Made by a program: the position numbers and the translations under genes | Notes under the pieces: generated by a model | The model's database searches: none | What the model was told of the DNA's origin: nothing | Seen by the model: the letters and a program-made list of their open reading frames with translations, nothing else | Shown: positions 15,951 through 23,770 of the stretch, piece after piece | Layout of the letters: each line of letters begins with the position of its first letter | Numbering within the stretch: position 1 is the first letter of the stretch | NCBI GenBank assembly: GCA_023246195.1 | Contig: JAHFIW010000012.1 | Location: forward strand, 1-36,407 | Source: a bacterium | GTDB taxonomy: Bacteria; Patescibacteriota; Patescibacteriia; SG8-24 | Direction of reading: 5' to 3' | DNA length: 36,407 nucleotides

Positions 15951-16709
15951 TTACTGCGGAATCTTTCCGTTGATGGCACCGATGCGCTCGAGATGCCGAA
16001 CCAGCTCGGGCAGCTCGCGAACCGACTCGATCCGATGATAGGTTCCTTCGGGCACGCGTACCGACAACGAGTGCGTCCACGTGTCTCCGGGGACGTACAC
16101 TGCGGTATACCCGAGCTCCACGGCGGGAGCGATGTCGCTGCGGAAGGAGTCGCCGACCATCATCACGCGTTCGCGACGAGACCCGGCCAGCGCCTGCATC
16201 TGCGTCCGCTTCTGCATCTGCGTGATGTGCACGCCGTCAAAATGAGACCCCAGTCCGGTCGTGACGATTTTTTCGTTCTGCAACCGGTCTTCACCGACGG
16301 TCACGAGCCGAAGTTCGTGGCCGTCCTGCCGCAGCGCCGTAAGCGCCTCGATGACGCCGTCAAACAGGACGAACGGCCCGCGGGTGAACCCCGTAGCGGC
16401 TGAGACAATGGCCAGCTCCACGTTCTCGTCCGGCTTTATCCCCGCCGAGACGGCGAAATGCCGATACGTCCGCGTCCAACTTTCGGCATATCGCGCGACG
16501 CTGTAGCCGTACTCCTTGACCATGACCACGTCCAGATCGTGCTGAAACGAAAACAGCACGTTCGGATAAGGCGTCTTCGGACCGAGCGCCCGCGTGATGC
16601 GCAAGGCGCTCTGTATTGCCGCTTCCACGTACAGGTGCCCGTTGGGAAAAAGCGTGTCGTCCAAGTCGATCATGATGAGCCAAGAAGCGTCTTTCGAGCC
16701 TGATTCCAT
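15951..16709 (-). CDS. HAD-superfamily hydrolase
   Basis: A 252-residue cytoplasmic phosphohydrolase of the haloacid dehalogenase fold. Motif I is IDLDDTLF (nucleophile and acid Asp near residues 15 and 17), motif II is LRLVTVGE, and motif IV is VMMVGDSFRSDI. A helical cap lies between motifs I and II. The motif III Lys is probably in the QMQKRTQ segment. The pattern resembles phosphoglycolate/nucleotidase-like members, but substrate cannot be read from sequence. It is one of the few genes here with a clear ribosome binding site, GGAGG 6 bases before the ATG. It appears monocistronic, with a terminator on each side. Confidence 0.88.
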   Translation of the reverse strand: MESGSKDASWLIMIDLDDTLFPNGHLYVEAAIQSALRITRALGPKTPYPNVLFSFQHDLDVVMVKEYGYSVARYAESWTRTYRHFAVSAGIKPDENVELAIVSAATGFTRGPFVLFDGVIEALTALRQDGHELRLVTVGEDRLQNEKIVTTGLGSHFDGVHITQMQKRTQMQALAGSRRERVMMVGDSFRSDIAPAVELGYTAVYVPGDTWTHSLSVRVPEGTYHRIESVRELPELVRHLERIGAINGKIPQ

Positions 16710-16715
16710 GGCATG

Positions 16716-16720
16716 CCTCC
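16716..16720 (-). promoter_or_regulatory. Shine-Dalgarno site of the HAD hydrolase gene
   Basis: GGAGG on the minus strand, 6 bases before the ATG at 16709. It is notable because nearly all other genes in the window lack such a site. It supports this start over the in-frame or overlapping alternatives. Confidence 0.75.
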
Positions 16721-16801
16721 GCCGACGTCTCCCGCAGTCAGAACTGTGGGAACCAAAAAAAGAACACGATAATCTTAGAGCCGTTGGTCACCAAAACGCA
16801 A

Positions 16802-16826
16802 GACCGCCCCCGTCAAGAGGGCGGTC
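16802..16826 (-). terminator. Probable terminator downstream of rmlA
   Basis: An 8-base perfect GC-rich stem (GACCGCCC with GGGCGGTC) closes a 9-base loop, 11 bases past the rmlA stop. Read on the minus strand it is followed by TTGCGTTTT, a weak T-tract. On the plus strand a run of six Ts follows after six bases. Confidence 0.7.
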
Positions 16827-16836
16827 GCGGCCTTTT

Positions 16837-17913
16837 TTACAATTCAACCATCGAGTTGTCGCCGACGATCAGCTTGTGGCCCATCGGCAGGGTCTCGTGC
16901 GCGGACAGCACCGAGGCGTTCTCGCCGATCATGCTGTCCACGATGCGCTTGGAGCAGTTGATGTCTACCTGATTGAACACCACCGAATGTTCGATCTCGG
17001 TATTGTAGATTTCCACGCCGTCGCCGATGGACGTGTACGGGCCTATGTAGCTGTTGCGAATCACGCAGTTCTCGCCGATGACCACGGGCCCGCGGATGAG
17101 CACGCGCTCGCCGATCTCCGTCCCCTTTCCGATCTTGACCTTGCCGTGCAGCGTGGCGCCTTCCGCCACCGTGCCCTCAACGGTCATGTCTTCGGACTTC
17201 ATCTCGGAGAGAAGCAGCTGATTGCCCTCGAGCAGGTCTTCCGGCTTGCCGGTGTCCTTCCACCAACCGGTAATTTCCTGATAACCGATGGCATAACCGT
17301 GTTCGATCAGCCACGTATGCACGTCAGAAATCTCGTACTCGCCGCGAGCCGAGGGCGCGATGGCATCCACCGCCTTGAAGACGTTGCTGTCGTAGCAATA
17401 GATGCCGGTGACGGCGTATTCGCTCTTCGGGACGCTGGGTTTCTCCTCGACGCGCACGATCTTTCCGTCGCGCAGTTCCGGCACGCCGAAGCGGCTGGGA
17501 TCCTTCACCTTGGCCAGCGCCAACAAGCCGTTGACCTTGTCATCCCTGAACTTCCGCACGAAGTTCCTGATGCTGCCCAAGATGATGTTGTCGCCCAAGT
17601 AGAACAAAAACGAGTCGTCACCGAGAAACGGCTGCGCCACTTTCAAGATGTGCGCCAAGCCCTTCGGCCCGCCAGTCTGCTCGATGTACGTGATCTTCAC
17701 GTTCCAGCGGGAACCGTCGCCGCAGGCCTTCTGGATTTCCTCTTCGCCCGGATTCAGATTGATGCCGATCTCGGTGATGCCGGCTTCGGCGATCTTCTCG
17801 ATGGCATAAAAAAGCATCGGCTTGTTGGCAAGCGGGATAAGATGCTTGTTGATGGTCCAAGTGATGGGACGGAGCCGCGTGGCGCGTCCGCCGGCCGTAA
17901 TCAGGGCTTTCAT
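16837..17913 (-). CDS. rmlA: Glucose-1-phosphate thymidylyltransferase, long form
   Basis: Makes dTDP-glucose from dTTP and glucose-1-phosphate, the entry to dTDP-L-rhamnose. The ATG at 17913 gives 358 residues, matching the long StrD/RmlA-long class rather than the 290-residue RfbA. The nucleotidyltransferase domain has the signature ALITAGGRATRLRPIT with INKHLIPLANKPM, then LFYLGDNII and a GEYEISDVH region with WWKDTGKPEDLL. From about residue 250 a left-handed beta-helix of hexapeptide repeats follows (VEGTVAEGATLHGKVKIG, IGENCVIRNSYIGPYTSIG). An upstream in-frame ATG at 17964 is rejected because the family starts at MKALITAGG. It lies apart from rmlBCD, with the Nudix-like gene between. 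Members of this class could also accept other sugar-1-phosphates. Confidence 0.93.
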   Translation of the reverse strand: MKALITAGGRATRLRPITWTINKHLIPLANKPMLFYAIEKIAEAGITEIGINLNPGEEEIQKACGDGSRWNVKITYIEQTGGPKGLAHILKVAQPFLGDDSFLFYLGDNIILGSIRNFVRKFRDDKVNGLLALAKVKDPSRFGVPELRDGKIVRVEEKPSVPKSEYAVTGIYCYDSNVFKAVDAIAPSARGEYEISDVHTWLIEHGYAIGYQEITGWWKDTGKPEDLLEGNQLLLSEMKSEDMTVEGTVAEGATLHGKVKIGKGTEIGERVLIRGPVVIGENCVIRNSYIGPYTSIGDGVEIYNTEIEHSVVFNQVDINCSKRIVDSMIGENASVLSAHETLPMGHKLIVGDNSMVEL

Positions 17914-17922
17914 AACGCTTAA

Positions 17923-17931
17923 AGAATACCA
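17923..17931 (-). promoter_or_regulatory. Extended -10 element ahead of rmlA
   Basis: On the minus strand, TGGTATTCT, followed by TTAAGCGTT and the ATG. The -10 ends 9 bases before the start codon, so the transcript would carry almost no leader. It shares TGGTAYTCTTTAAGC with the S41 protease promoter. No good -35 is found at 16-18 bases. Confidence 0.45.
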
Positions 17932-17985
17932 GACGGCGGTACCAAAAAATACCTCGACTGTCAACGGTCGGTGGATAAAGAAAAA

Positions 17986-18011
17986 GCCGCCGCACGGTGA
18001 AGTGCGGCGGC
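17986..18011 (-). terminator. Intrinsic terminator downstream of the Nudix-like gene
   Basis: A perfect 10-base stem (GCCGCCGCAC with GTGCGGCGGC) has a 6-base loop. Read on the minus strand it is followed immediately by TTTTTCTTTA. It lies 10 bases past the stop at 18022. Confidence 0.9.
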
Positions 18012-18021
18012 GAAAAGTGCC

Positions 18022-18735
18022 CTAAAACCTGAATCCGGCAACCGTCAGGCCTGCCAAAGTAAGACCGTCCTGAATGACTCCGGTATCGACCATGACGCGA
18101 ATCTGCGCCATGTCGAAGAGGGTAGTCTGCCCGACCATCTCGAGCTCTTCGGGCTGCGCCGCGCAACGTGACACCACGCGTCCCTTGACCACGTACTGTG
18201 AGTGGGCAAAAAGCGTGGTGTTGGCATTGAGCCTGCCGCAGACGCGAGCGTCAGCGATGCCGAAGCCCGACTCCTCGAGCGCTTCCGCCTTGGCAGTCGC
18301 CAGGACGAACTTCTCGAGGTCGGTCTCCTCTTCGAGCTGCGACAGGCCGCGCGGCAATTCCCATTCCCAGCGACCGAGCGTCGCCAGCAGTTCGTCCCAA
18401 CGACGTTCGGCGTCGAGCCGCCGCACGAAGTCCTTGCCGGCATCCATGAGCCGTTCGCCGGTGAAGCGGTAATTCTGGACCAACCCGATCTTCTCGCCCG
18501 CCTGGCAGGCGACGATGGCGCCGGCGTTTTCGACGAAAAGCGGCTGGTCATAGACGTCACGGAGATCCCCATCCACGACTTTTTGCACGACCACGCGCAG
18601 CATTGCCAATCCCCGTTCGTTGACGAGGCCGCCCGTCCCCGTCGATGCCGGTTTCCAGCCGACGAGTTTTTTCGAAAGATCATCTTCCTGCAGCTGCCGT
18701 ACGGCGCCAGCGGGAGCCTTCTTTGCTGATTCCAT
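18022..18735 (-). CDS. Nudix-like hydrolase with degenerate Nudix box
   Basis: A 237-residue soluble protein. The segment from about residue 126 (WELPRG) to residue 157 (AKAEALEESGFG) aligns with the strand-box-helix of ADP-ribose pyrophosphatase-like Nudix proteins, in which a PAG/PRG turn precedes REL-x-EE-x-G. Here the box Arg is replaced (AEALEESG) and the spacing between PRG and the helix is longer than standard. The two Glu of EE that bind metal are kept. The C-terminal part (VVSRCAAQPEELEMVGQTTLFDMAQIR) resembles the closing strands and helix of the fold. The ATG at 18735 is preceded by AGGAAAGGA, a plausible Shine-Dalgarno site. It has its own promoter and terminator between rmlA and rmlDCB. 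Substrate unknown; activity may be altered. Confidence 0.6.
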   Translation of the reverse strand: MESAKKAPAGAVRQLQEDDLSKKLVGWKPASTGTGGLVNERGLAMLRVVVQKVVDGDLRDVYDQPLFVENAGAIVACQAGEKIGLVQNYRFTGERLMDAGKDFVRRLDAERRWDELLATLGRWEWELPRGLSQLEEETDLEKFVLATAKAEALEESGFGIADARVCGRLNANTTLFAHSQYVVKGRVVSRCAAQPEELEMVGQTTLFDMAQIRVMVDTGVIQDGLTLAGLTVAGFRF

Positions 18736-18773
18736 GGATATTCCTTTCCTGCCCCTGCGGTCAGAAGACTTCA

Positions 18774-18801
18774 AACGTAGCAGAAATACCCGAAAAGTCA
18801 A
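18774..18801 (-). promoter_or_regulatory. Probable promoter of the Nudix-like gene
   Basis: On the minus strand: TTGACT (18796-18801), a 16-base spacer ending TGC, then TACGTT (18774-18779). The extended TGn compensates for a poor -10. The leader would be about 32 bases and carries a Shine-Dalgarno-like AGGAAAGGA. Confidence 0.5.
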
Positions 18802-18827
18802 GGCTTTTGCCGCACATGAGCAAAAAA

Positions 18828-18845
18828 GCCGCGCACGTGCGCGGC
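18828..18845 (-). terminator. Intrinsic terminator at the end of the rml operon
   Basis: A perfect 18-base palindrome (arms GCCGCGCAC and GTGCGCGGC) lies 14 bases past the rmlD stop. Read on the minus strand it is followed by six Ts. A fully paired palindrome would open a small loop in RNA. Confidence 0.85.
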
Positions 18846-18859
18846 CTTCGTTTTCCATT

Positions 18860-19729
18860 TCACCTTGACTCGGCCTGTTCTTCCGCGAAGAACGCCTTAA
18901 GTGCGTCCATGCGACTTCGCAACGGCGGAAACTTGGTATTTTTAAGCGGTGCGAACAGGGGTCGCTTTGCCGGACGAGGAAACGCCGACATCGGCACCGG
19001 CTTCCGGGGAACGGTGACGCCGGTAAGACCGAAGAATTCCTCGGCGAATCCATACCAGGTCACGCCAAGGCCTTCGTTCACCAGATGGTACGTGCCAAAC
19101 GCGTACGTGCCGCTCACCAATCGGACCGTCGCTTCCGCGAGATCCTTGGTATACGTCGGCATGCCGACCTCTTCGTCGACGATGGAAAGTTCCGGCTTAG
19201 TCTTGGCGAGCGTGCACATCACCGAGACGAAGCTCGGCTTGGCTGCGACCGACGTTCCCGGCCGTCCGTACAGCTTCGAAGTGCGAACGACGAACGACTT
19301 TCCGCCTGCGGCAATGACCGCACGCTCACCCGCCAGCTTGCTTTCGCCGTATGCCGACAGAGGATGCGGTTCATCGGATTCGACATAGCCCTCCGGCCTG
19401 GTGCCTTCAAAGACGTAGTCTGAGCTGTAATGCACGAAGGAGGCGTTTGCCGCCTTGGCAGCCTCAGCCATGACGCCAGGAGCGTCGGCGTTCAACGCGA
19501 AAGCCAACGGACGTTTGGCGGCATCTTCCGCGCCATCGACGTCGTTCCAGGCGACCGCGTTCACCACGACTCCGCAACCGGAAGCGGAAATGGCCGCGCG
19601 GACGGCTCCGGCGTCAGTGACATCGAGGGTATCGCGGTCATGGGCGATCACCTCATGACCGGCATCCGTGAAGACGCGGACCAAGTCGCAACCGAGATTG
19701 CCCTGGGATCCGAAGATAAGAACTTTCAT
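18860..19729 (-). CDS. rmlD: dTDP-4-dehydrorhamnose reductase
   Basis: Last step of dTDP-L-rhamnose synthesis, reducing dTDP-4-keto-L-rhamnose with NAD(P)H. The 289-residue protein is a short-chain dehydrogenase: Rossmann motif at the N-terminus (VLIFGSQGNLGCDL), VVNAVAWNDVDGAE, the FVHYSSDYVFEGT strand with the active-site Ser/Asp/Tyr region, and the YGESK catalytic Tyr-Lys pair. GTYHLVNEG and the C-terminal PLKNTKF segment match RmlD. It is the last gene of the eight-gene operon, 11 bases after rmlC, and is followed by a terminator. Confidence 0.93.
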   Translation of the reverse strand: MKVLIFGSQGNLGCDLVRVFTDAGHEVIAHDRDTLDVTDAGAVRAAISASGCGVVVNAVAWNDVDGAEDAAKRPLAFALNADAPGVMAEAAKAANASFVHYSSDYVFEGTRPEGYVESDEPHPLSAYGESKLAGERAVIAAGGKSFVVRTSKLYGRPGTSVAAKPSFVSVMCTLAKTKPELSIVDEEVGMPTYTKDLAEATVRLVSGTYAFGTYHLVNEGLGVTWYGFAEEFFGLTGVTVPRKPVPMSAFPRPAKRPLFAPLKNTKFPPLRSRMDALKAFFAEEQAESR

Positions 19730-19740
19730 TCGAAATGCCT

Positions 19741-20316
19741 TTAGAGGGAGGCCGCCTCGTAAACGAACGGCGAATTATCCGATGTCAGCAGCGGAAAGGT
19801 GCGGTCGCGCTCGTTGACGAGCGGTGCGCCGAGCTTCGCGACCAGGGGCCACTTGATGTTGACCGCAGGATCGTCGAAGCGCACTCCCCCTTCGGCATCC
19901 TTGGCATAGCCGCTCTTGCCGACCAGGTACATCAGCTCGCAATCCGTAAGCGAATAGAAACCGTGAGCGAACCCGCTCGGCACGGAGAGCATCAGTCTGT
20001 TTTCGGCAGACAGCTCGATGCCAAACCATTTTCCAAAAGTCGGAGACCCTCGACGGATGTCCACCGCGACATCGTACAGGCGACCGATGACGCAGCGTAC
20101 CAACTTGGTCTGGTCGCTCGGCGGAGCCTGAAAATGCAGCCCGCGCAAAACGCCCGCCTTGGAAAAGCTCTGGTTGATCTGCAGCACGCCCGGCTCGATG
20201 CCAAGCGCCTTCAGCTTCGGGGCGCTGTGCGCCTCAAAGAAGTAGCCACGCTCGTCGCTGAATACTTTCGGCTCCACCACGAGGAGGCCCGGGATGCCGG
20301 TTTCGATGATTTTCAT
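19741..20316 (-). CDS. rmlC: dTDP-4-dehydrorhamnose 3,5-epimerase
   Basis: Double epimerase acting on dTDP-4-keto-6-deoxyglucose, third enzyme of the rhamnose pathway. The 191-residue cupin has family motifs: DERGYFFEAH near residue 21, NQSFSKAGVLRGLHFQ with the catalytic His, KLVRCVIGRLYDVAVDIR, SVPSGFAHGFYSL, and the catalytic Tyr region with YEA at the end. It lies between rmlB (25 bases upstream) and rmlD (11 bases downstream). Confidence 0.95.
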   Translation of the reverse strand: MKIIETGIPGLLVVEPKVFSDERGYFFEAHSAPKLKALGIEPGVLQINQSFSKAGVLRGLHFQAPPSDQTKLVRCVIGRLYDVAVDIRRGSPTFGKWFGIELSAENRLMLSVPSGFAHGFYSLTDCELMYLVGKSGYAKDAEGGVRFDDPAVNIKWPLVAKLGAPLVNERDRTFPLLTSDNSPFVYEAASL

Positions 20317-20341
20317 GACGATTCTGTTCTTAAGGTGCCCA

Positions 20342-21367
20342 TTACACCGTCGCTCCCAAAGTCTGCCGGTAATAAGTGTCGTAGTACTTCTGATACTCCC
20401 CCGTCTTCACGCGCATCCACCACTGCGGGTTGTCGCGGTACCACTCCACCGTCTGGCGCATGCCTTCCTCGAAGGAGATCTTCGGAGCCCAGCCGGTTTC
20501 AGTTCGGAGTTTGGCGGAGTCGATGGCATAGCGACGGTCGTGGCCGGGACGGTCGGGCACGTAGGTCTTCAACGTGTGCGGTTTGCCCAACGTGGCAAGA
20601 ATGGCATCGGTGATTTCTTCGACCGACTTTTCTACGCCGGTGCCGATGTTGTAGGCCTCGCCGATCCTGCCCTTCTGCAAAATGGCGTCGACGGCGGCGC
20701 TATGATCGTCAGCATGGATCCACTCTCGGCGGTTCTGGCTGCTCCTGAAGAGCGGCAACGGCCTGTCTTCCAGGGCGTTGGTGGCGAACAGCGGAATGAG
20801 CTTTTCGGGGAACTGGCACGGACCGAGGTTGTTGCAGCAGTTGCTGATGGTCACCGGCAGCCCGAAGGTGTGGCCATAGGCGGCAACCACGTGATCAGAT
20901 GCGGCCTTGGAGGCGCTGTAGGGAGTGCGCGGCTTGCGCGGCTCAAGTTCGGTCCAAGAGCGCGGCTCGTCGAGGCCGAGGTCGCCGAAGACTTCGTCGG
21001 TGGAGATGTGGTGAAAACGGATGTTGCCGGCCTTGCGGCAGGCCTCAAGCAACGTCTGCGTGCCCATGACGTTGGTGCGGAAGAAGATGCCCGGATCGAG
21101 CACGCCGCGGTCGTTGTGCGACTCGGCGGCAAAGTGCACCACCGTGTCCACGCCCCTGAGCGACGCAGTCACGGCATTCGCGTCGCAAATGTCACCCTTG
21201 ATGAAGGAGTAACGCGGATTGCGCGCGACATCGATCAGGTTGTCCAAGTTACCCGCATACGTGAGCGCGTCAAAATTCACGACCTGGACGTCGTCGTGTT
21301 CCCTGAGCATGTAGCGGATGAAGGCCGAGCCGATGAACCCGGCGCCTCCGGTGACGAGGATCTTCAT
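20342..21367 (-). CDS. rmlB: dTDP-glucose 4,6-dehydratase
   Basis: Converts dTDP-glucose to dTDP-4-keto-6-deoxyglucose with bound NAD+. The ATG at 21367 gives 341 residues, standard for RmlB. Visible are the Rossmann motif TGGAGFIGSAF, FAAESHNDRG, the catalytic triad region STDEVFGDL (Thr123, Asp124, Glu125), YSASKAASDH with Y150 and K154, and the substrate loop with NCCNNLGPCQFPEKLIP. The usual SHVDRS is SHNDRG here. An upstream frame to 21451 overlaps the HIT gene and is not used. It is 8 bases after the HIT gene and begins the rmlBCD block. Confidence 0.95.
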   Translation of the reverse strand: MKILVTGGAGFIGSAFIRYMLREHDDVQVVNFDALTYAGNLDNLIDVARNPRYSFIKGDICDANAVTASLRGVDTVVHFAAESHNDRGVLDPGIFFRTNVMGTQTLLEACRKAGNIRFHHISTDEVFGDLGLDEPRSWTELEPRKPRTPYSASKAASDHVVAAYGHTFGLPVTISNCCNNLGPCQFPEKLIPLFATNALEDRPLPLFRSSQNRREWIHADDHSAAVDAILQKGRIGEAYNIGTGVEKSVEEITDAILATLGKPHTLKTYVPDRPGHDRRYAIDSAKLRTETGWAPKISFEEGMRQTVEWYRDNPQWWMRVKTGEYQKYYDTYYRQTLGATV

Positions 21368-21375
21368 AGGTGAAG

Positions 21376-21789
21376 TCAGTTCTTGAGCAGCTCGGCCATG
21401 TCGGCGGCCGTCTTTTGCATTTCGGATTCGGACACCGCGCGCTTGCCCCAATGCAGCAGTCCGTCATCGGGAAATCTGGGCATCATGTGGACGTGCGTGT
21501 GCATGACGACCTGACCCGCAACGGCCCCGCAGTTGATGCCGACGTTGTAGCCTTCGGCACCCGTAGCGGCCATCGCGGCGCGCGCCACCTTGCGGACGGC
21601 GGCCATCGCGGCAGCCATGGCTTCGTCGGTGGTTTCATCGCAGCTGTCAAAATGCTGCTTGGGAATTACCAGGGTATGACCGACGTTCACCGGCGCGATG
21701 TCCAAAAAAGCGAAGACCTTGTCGTCCTCATAGACCTTATGCGACGGGATTGCGCCACTGGCGATTTTGCAGAAAAGGCAGTCGTGCAT
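21376..21789 (-). CDS. HIT family protein (Hint/HinT-like)
   Basis: A 137-residue nucleotide-binding protein of the histidine triad superfamily. CLFCK at the N-terminus gives a possible zinc Cys pair, PVNVGHTLVIPKQHF is the conserved strand-helix, and the HIT motif is HTHVHMMPRF with the catalytic His near residue 98. Relatives hydrolyse adenosine 5'-phosphoramidates or dinucleoside polyphosphates. Its place in an envelope operon has no obvious functional reason, and such genes are often co-transcribed for convenience. It starts 12 bases after the upstream membrane protein. Confidence 0.93.
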   Translation of the reverse strand: MHDCLFCKIASGAIPSHKVYEDDKVFAFLDIAPVNVGHTLVIPKQHFDSCDETTDEAMAAAMAAVRKVARAAMAATGAEGYNVGINCGAVAGQVVMHTHVHMMPRFPDDGLLHWGKRAVSESEMQKTAADMAELLKN

Positions 21790-21801
21790 ATGGCGATGCG
21801 G

Positions 21802-22197
21802 TTACAGACCGTCAGGAATTGGCTTTGTTGAGGCAAAAAGCAGCACTCCGACGGTAATCCCAATGGCCGCCGTAAGCCAGCCCCGCACCTCGGGAATGGA
21901 GCTAAAGTAATACCAAGAGGCCCAAAATGCAAACCCCGTGACCGCGACGGCGGCCAAAAAGTACCCCGCCCGACCCAGCGGCGAACGTTTGGTCGGCTCA
22001 TCGGAAAGGAGTGCGGCCGCGAGGCTCGCCGCCGCGACCAGGGCGATCACCTGCGGGGCAACGGCGCTCGCGGCGATGCCCGGCTTAAAAAACTCCAATA
22101 TGCCGACGACCAGCGCGAACAACGCCACGCACGAAAGCACGACCGTTCCGGCGTCGGCGATCATTGCCGTCAAGGTTTTACCAACGGCGATTTTCAT
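21802..22197 (-). CDS. Four-helix integral membrane protein, family unknown
   Basis: A 131-residue protein I do not recognise. Four hydrophobic segments are visible (about residues 17-37, 44-63, 76-95 and 105-124), separated by short loops, one of which carries SDEPTKRSPLGR. The short size and the acidic or Pro-containing ends suggest a small channel-like, holin-like or accessory membrane subunit; no catalytic motif is present. It sits between the large beta-rich anchored protein (20 bases upstream) and the HIT gene. Confidence 0.7.
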   Translation of the reverse strand: MKIAVGKTLTAMIADAGTVVLSCVALFALVVGILEFFKPGIAASAVAPQVIALVAAASLAAALLSDEPTKRSPLGRAGYFLAAVAVTGFAFWASWYYFSSIPEVRGWLTAAIGITVGVLLFASTKPIPDGL

Positions 22198-22208
22198 AAG
22201 GCTTTTTC

Positions 22209-22217
22209 ACTTTACCA
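22209..22217 (-). promoter_or_regulatory. Possible internal extended -10 ahead of the four-helix membrane protein
   Basis: On the minus strand TGGTAAAGT fills most of the 20-base gap before the start at 22197. The -10 ends 11 bases from the ATG. No convincing -35 is seen. If used, it would transcribe the HIT and rml genes separately from the upstream part of the operon. Confidence 0.3.
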
Positions 22218-23768
22218 CTATTCCGGCGCCTCACCATACGTCCGTCCGTCAGTCATGATCTCCGCCGATCGCATGGGTTCTGGCCTGAACGCGTCGAATA
22301 TTCCGGGGACCGCGGTCGTCAGCGTCAACGGAGCGCGCTGCAACGATACTGCCAACGACGCAAGCAGCAACGAGTAACGCGTTTCCTCAATGCCCGGAGC
22401 CTCGATTACCAGCCGGTAGGCGCCCTCTTCCGTCTTGGCGAGTTTGCGCAGGTCAAAGGTGGCTTTGCCGGTGATGAGTCCGCCGTCAACGCTCGGCGGT
22501 TCGTATGACGACAGCACGTAATCAATGCCGAGCGCGTCCAGATCGGCAGAAGCGGTGTACCACTGCATCGAGTATGGCAGCGGGTCAAAATAGTCGTTTG
22601 GCGAGAGCGCGAACAGGCCGACGGTCTGCAGCAGCACGTCACGTTTGGGGGTCGTGATGGCGGTGAGGCCTCCTCCGCCGTGAAGCGCCTGGTCATAACG
22701 GACGTTCGGCTGGTCAATCTTGAGCGGGCTGCCGCCGACGGTCATCGTCTGCACCGCCTCCGCGTGCGGAGTACGCGCGGCGAGACGTCCGCCGTCGGTG
22801 TAGACGGTGAGCGGGTCGACCTTGTCGCTGAAACCCACGGAGTCACCGACGTACAGATCGTCCTCGAACACCAACTTTTGCTGCTTGGTGGCGATCTTGC
22901 GGATGAAGACGTCGGCACTGGCAGTGAACTCGATCTTGTAAAAACCTTCCCGCGGCGCGTTGACGGTGACGGGAATCTCGCGAAGCTTCGATGAGTGCTG
23001 GTCGTCGCCGGTATTGCCGTCATCGGGAAGGATCGTGCGTGCAATCGGCTCCTTGGCGTCGCCTTCGTATACCGACACGGTCACCGGGTCCGCGCCGAGC
23101 GTGCGGTTCATGTCCTGCACGGTCAAAGTGAACGCCAACGGCTCGTCCTTCACGTAGGTGAGCATGCGCACATGACCGCGCAGCGACACGTTGATTTCGC
23201 GGCTGACGTCGGAGGACGCGTAGCCGTCAAGACGGTACGGGACGCCGGCATCGGCGCGATACGTGGCCAGCACGGAACGCGGCGGCGGATCGCGAAAGAA
23301 CTCATCGACCGACGCGTAGCGGTCGTGACGTTCGTACAGCGTGAGCGAGCCGCTGGTGACGCGCTTCCACGGCAGCGAATCGATGACGCGATTCTCGACG
23401 GGCTGCATCTGAAACTGGCCGTCGATGGACGAGGCCAGCGCGCCGATCTCCACCATCGGGTGTCCGACGTTCTGATACGACAGCGTTACCGTGGCCGTGT
23501 CGAATCCCGGCGGCGGCGTGAGGTCCACGAACAGCGGGCTGCCGAGAAGCGGGGTGCGAGGAGTGCCGTCGGACGCGACGGTCGCTTGTCCCAGGCGCTC
23601 GGTAGGCTTCGCCTCCGACAAATACGGCACCGGATTCACGAAGTCATCGGTGAGCGTCAGGCGTCCGCTGGGAATGAATGCGCGCGAAAACAAGAACGCC
23701 AGCGCAACCGCCAGTCCGAAGACGGCGACGACGCGCGTGGCGAATTTGCCGATGCGTGGAGCTTGCAT
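22218..23768 (-). CDS. Large membrane-anchored beta-rich extracytoplasmic protein, family unknown
   Basis: A 516-residue protein with a short basic N-terminus, one signal-anchor helix (about residues 11-29) and a long soluble remainder. The remainder is rich in strands, with little helix and no Cys. Segments such as FVDLTPPPGFDTATVTLSYQ, VPYRLDGYASSDV, FTLTVQDMNRTL and GFYKIEFTASADVFIRKI suggest several immunoglobulin- or jelly-roll-like modules, possibly carbohydrate related. I see no catalytic motif. It begins 2 bases after the GT-C-like gene stop, which argues for translational coupling and a shared process such as assembly or display of an envelope glycan. Function is unknown. Confidence 0.72.
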   Translation of the reverse strand: MQAPRIGKFATRVVAVFGLAVALAFLFSRAFIPSGRLTLTDDFVNPVPYLSEAKPTERLGQATVASDGTPRTPLLGSPLFVDLTPPPGFDTATVTLSYQNVGHPMVEIGALASSIDGQFQMQPVENRVIDSLPWKRVTSGSLTLYERHDRYASVDEFFRDPPPRSVLATYRADAGVPYRLDGYASSDVSREINVSLRGHVRMLTYVKDEPLAFTLTVQDMNRTLGADPVTVSVYEGDAKEPIARTILPDDGNTGDDQHSSKLREIPVTVNAPREGFYKIEFTASADVFIRKIATKQQKLVFEDDLYVGDSVGFSDKVDPLTVYTDGGRLAARTPHAEAVQTMTVGGSPLKIDQPNVRYDQALHGGGGLTAITTPKRDVLLQTVGLFALSPNDYFDPLPYSMQWYTASADLDALGIDYVLSSYEPPSVDGGLITGKATFDLRKLAKTEEGAYRLVIEAPGIEETRYSLLLASLAVSLQRAPLTLTTAVPGIFDAFRPEPMRSAEIMTDGRTYGEAPE

Positions 23769-23770
23769 GA

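Noticed and set aside
17959-17964. Perfect TTGACA on the minus strand upstream of rmlA
   Set aside because: It is 30 bases from the TATTCT -10, far too long a spacer, and nothing resembling a -10 lies 16-18 bases downstream.
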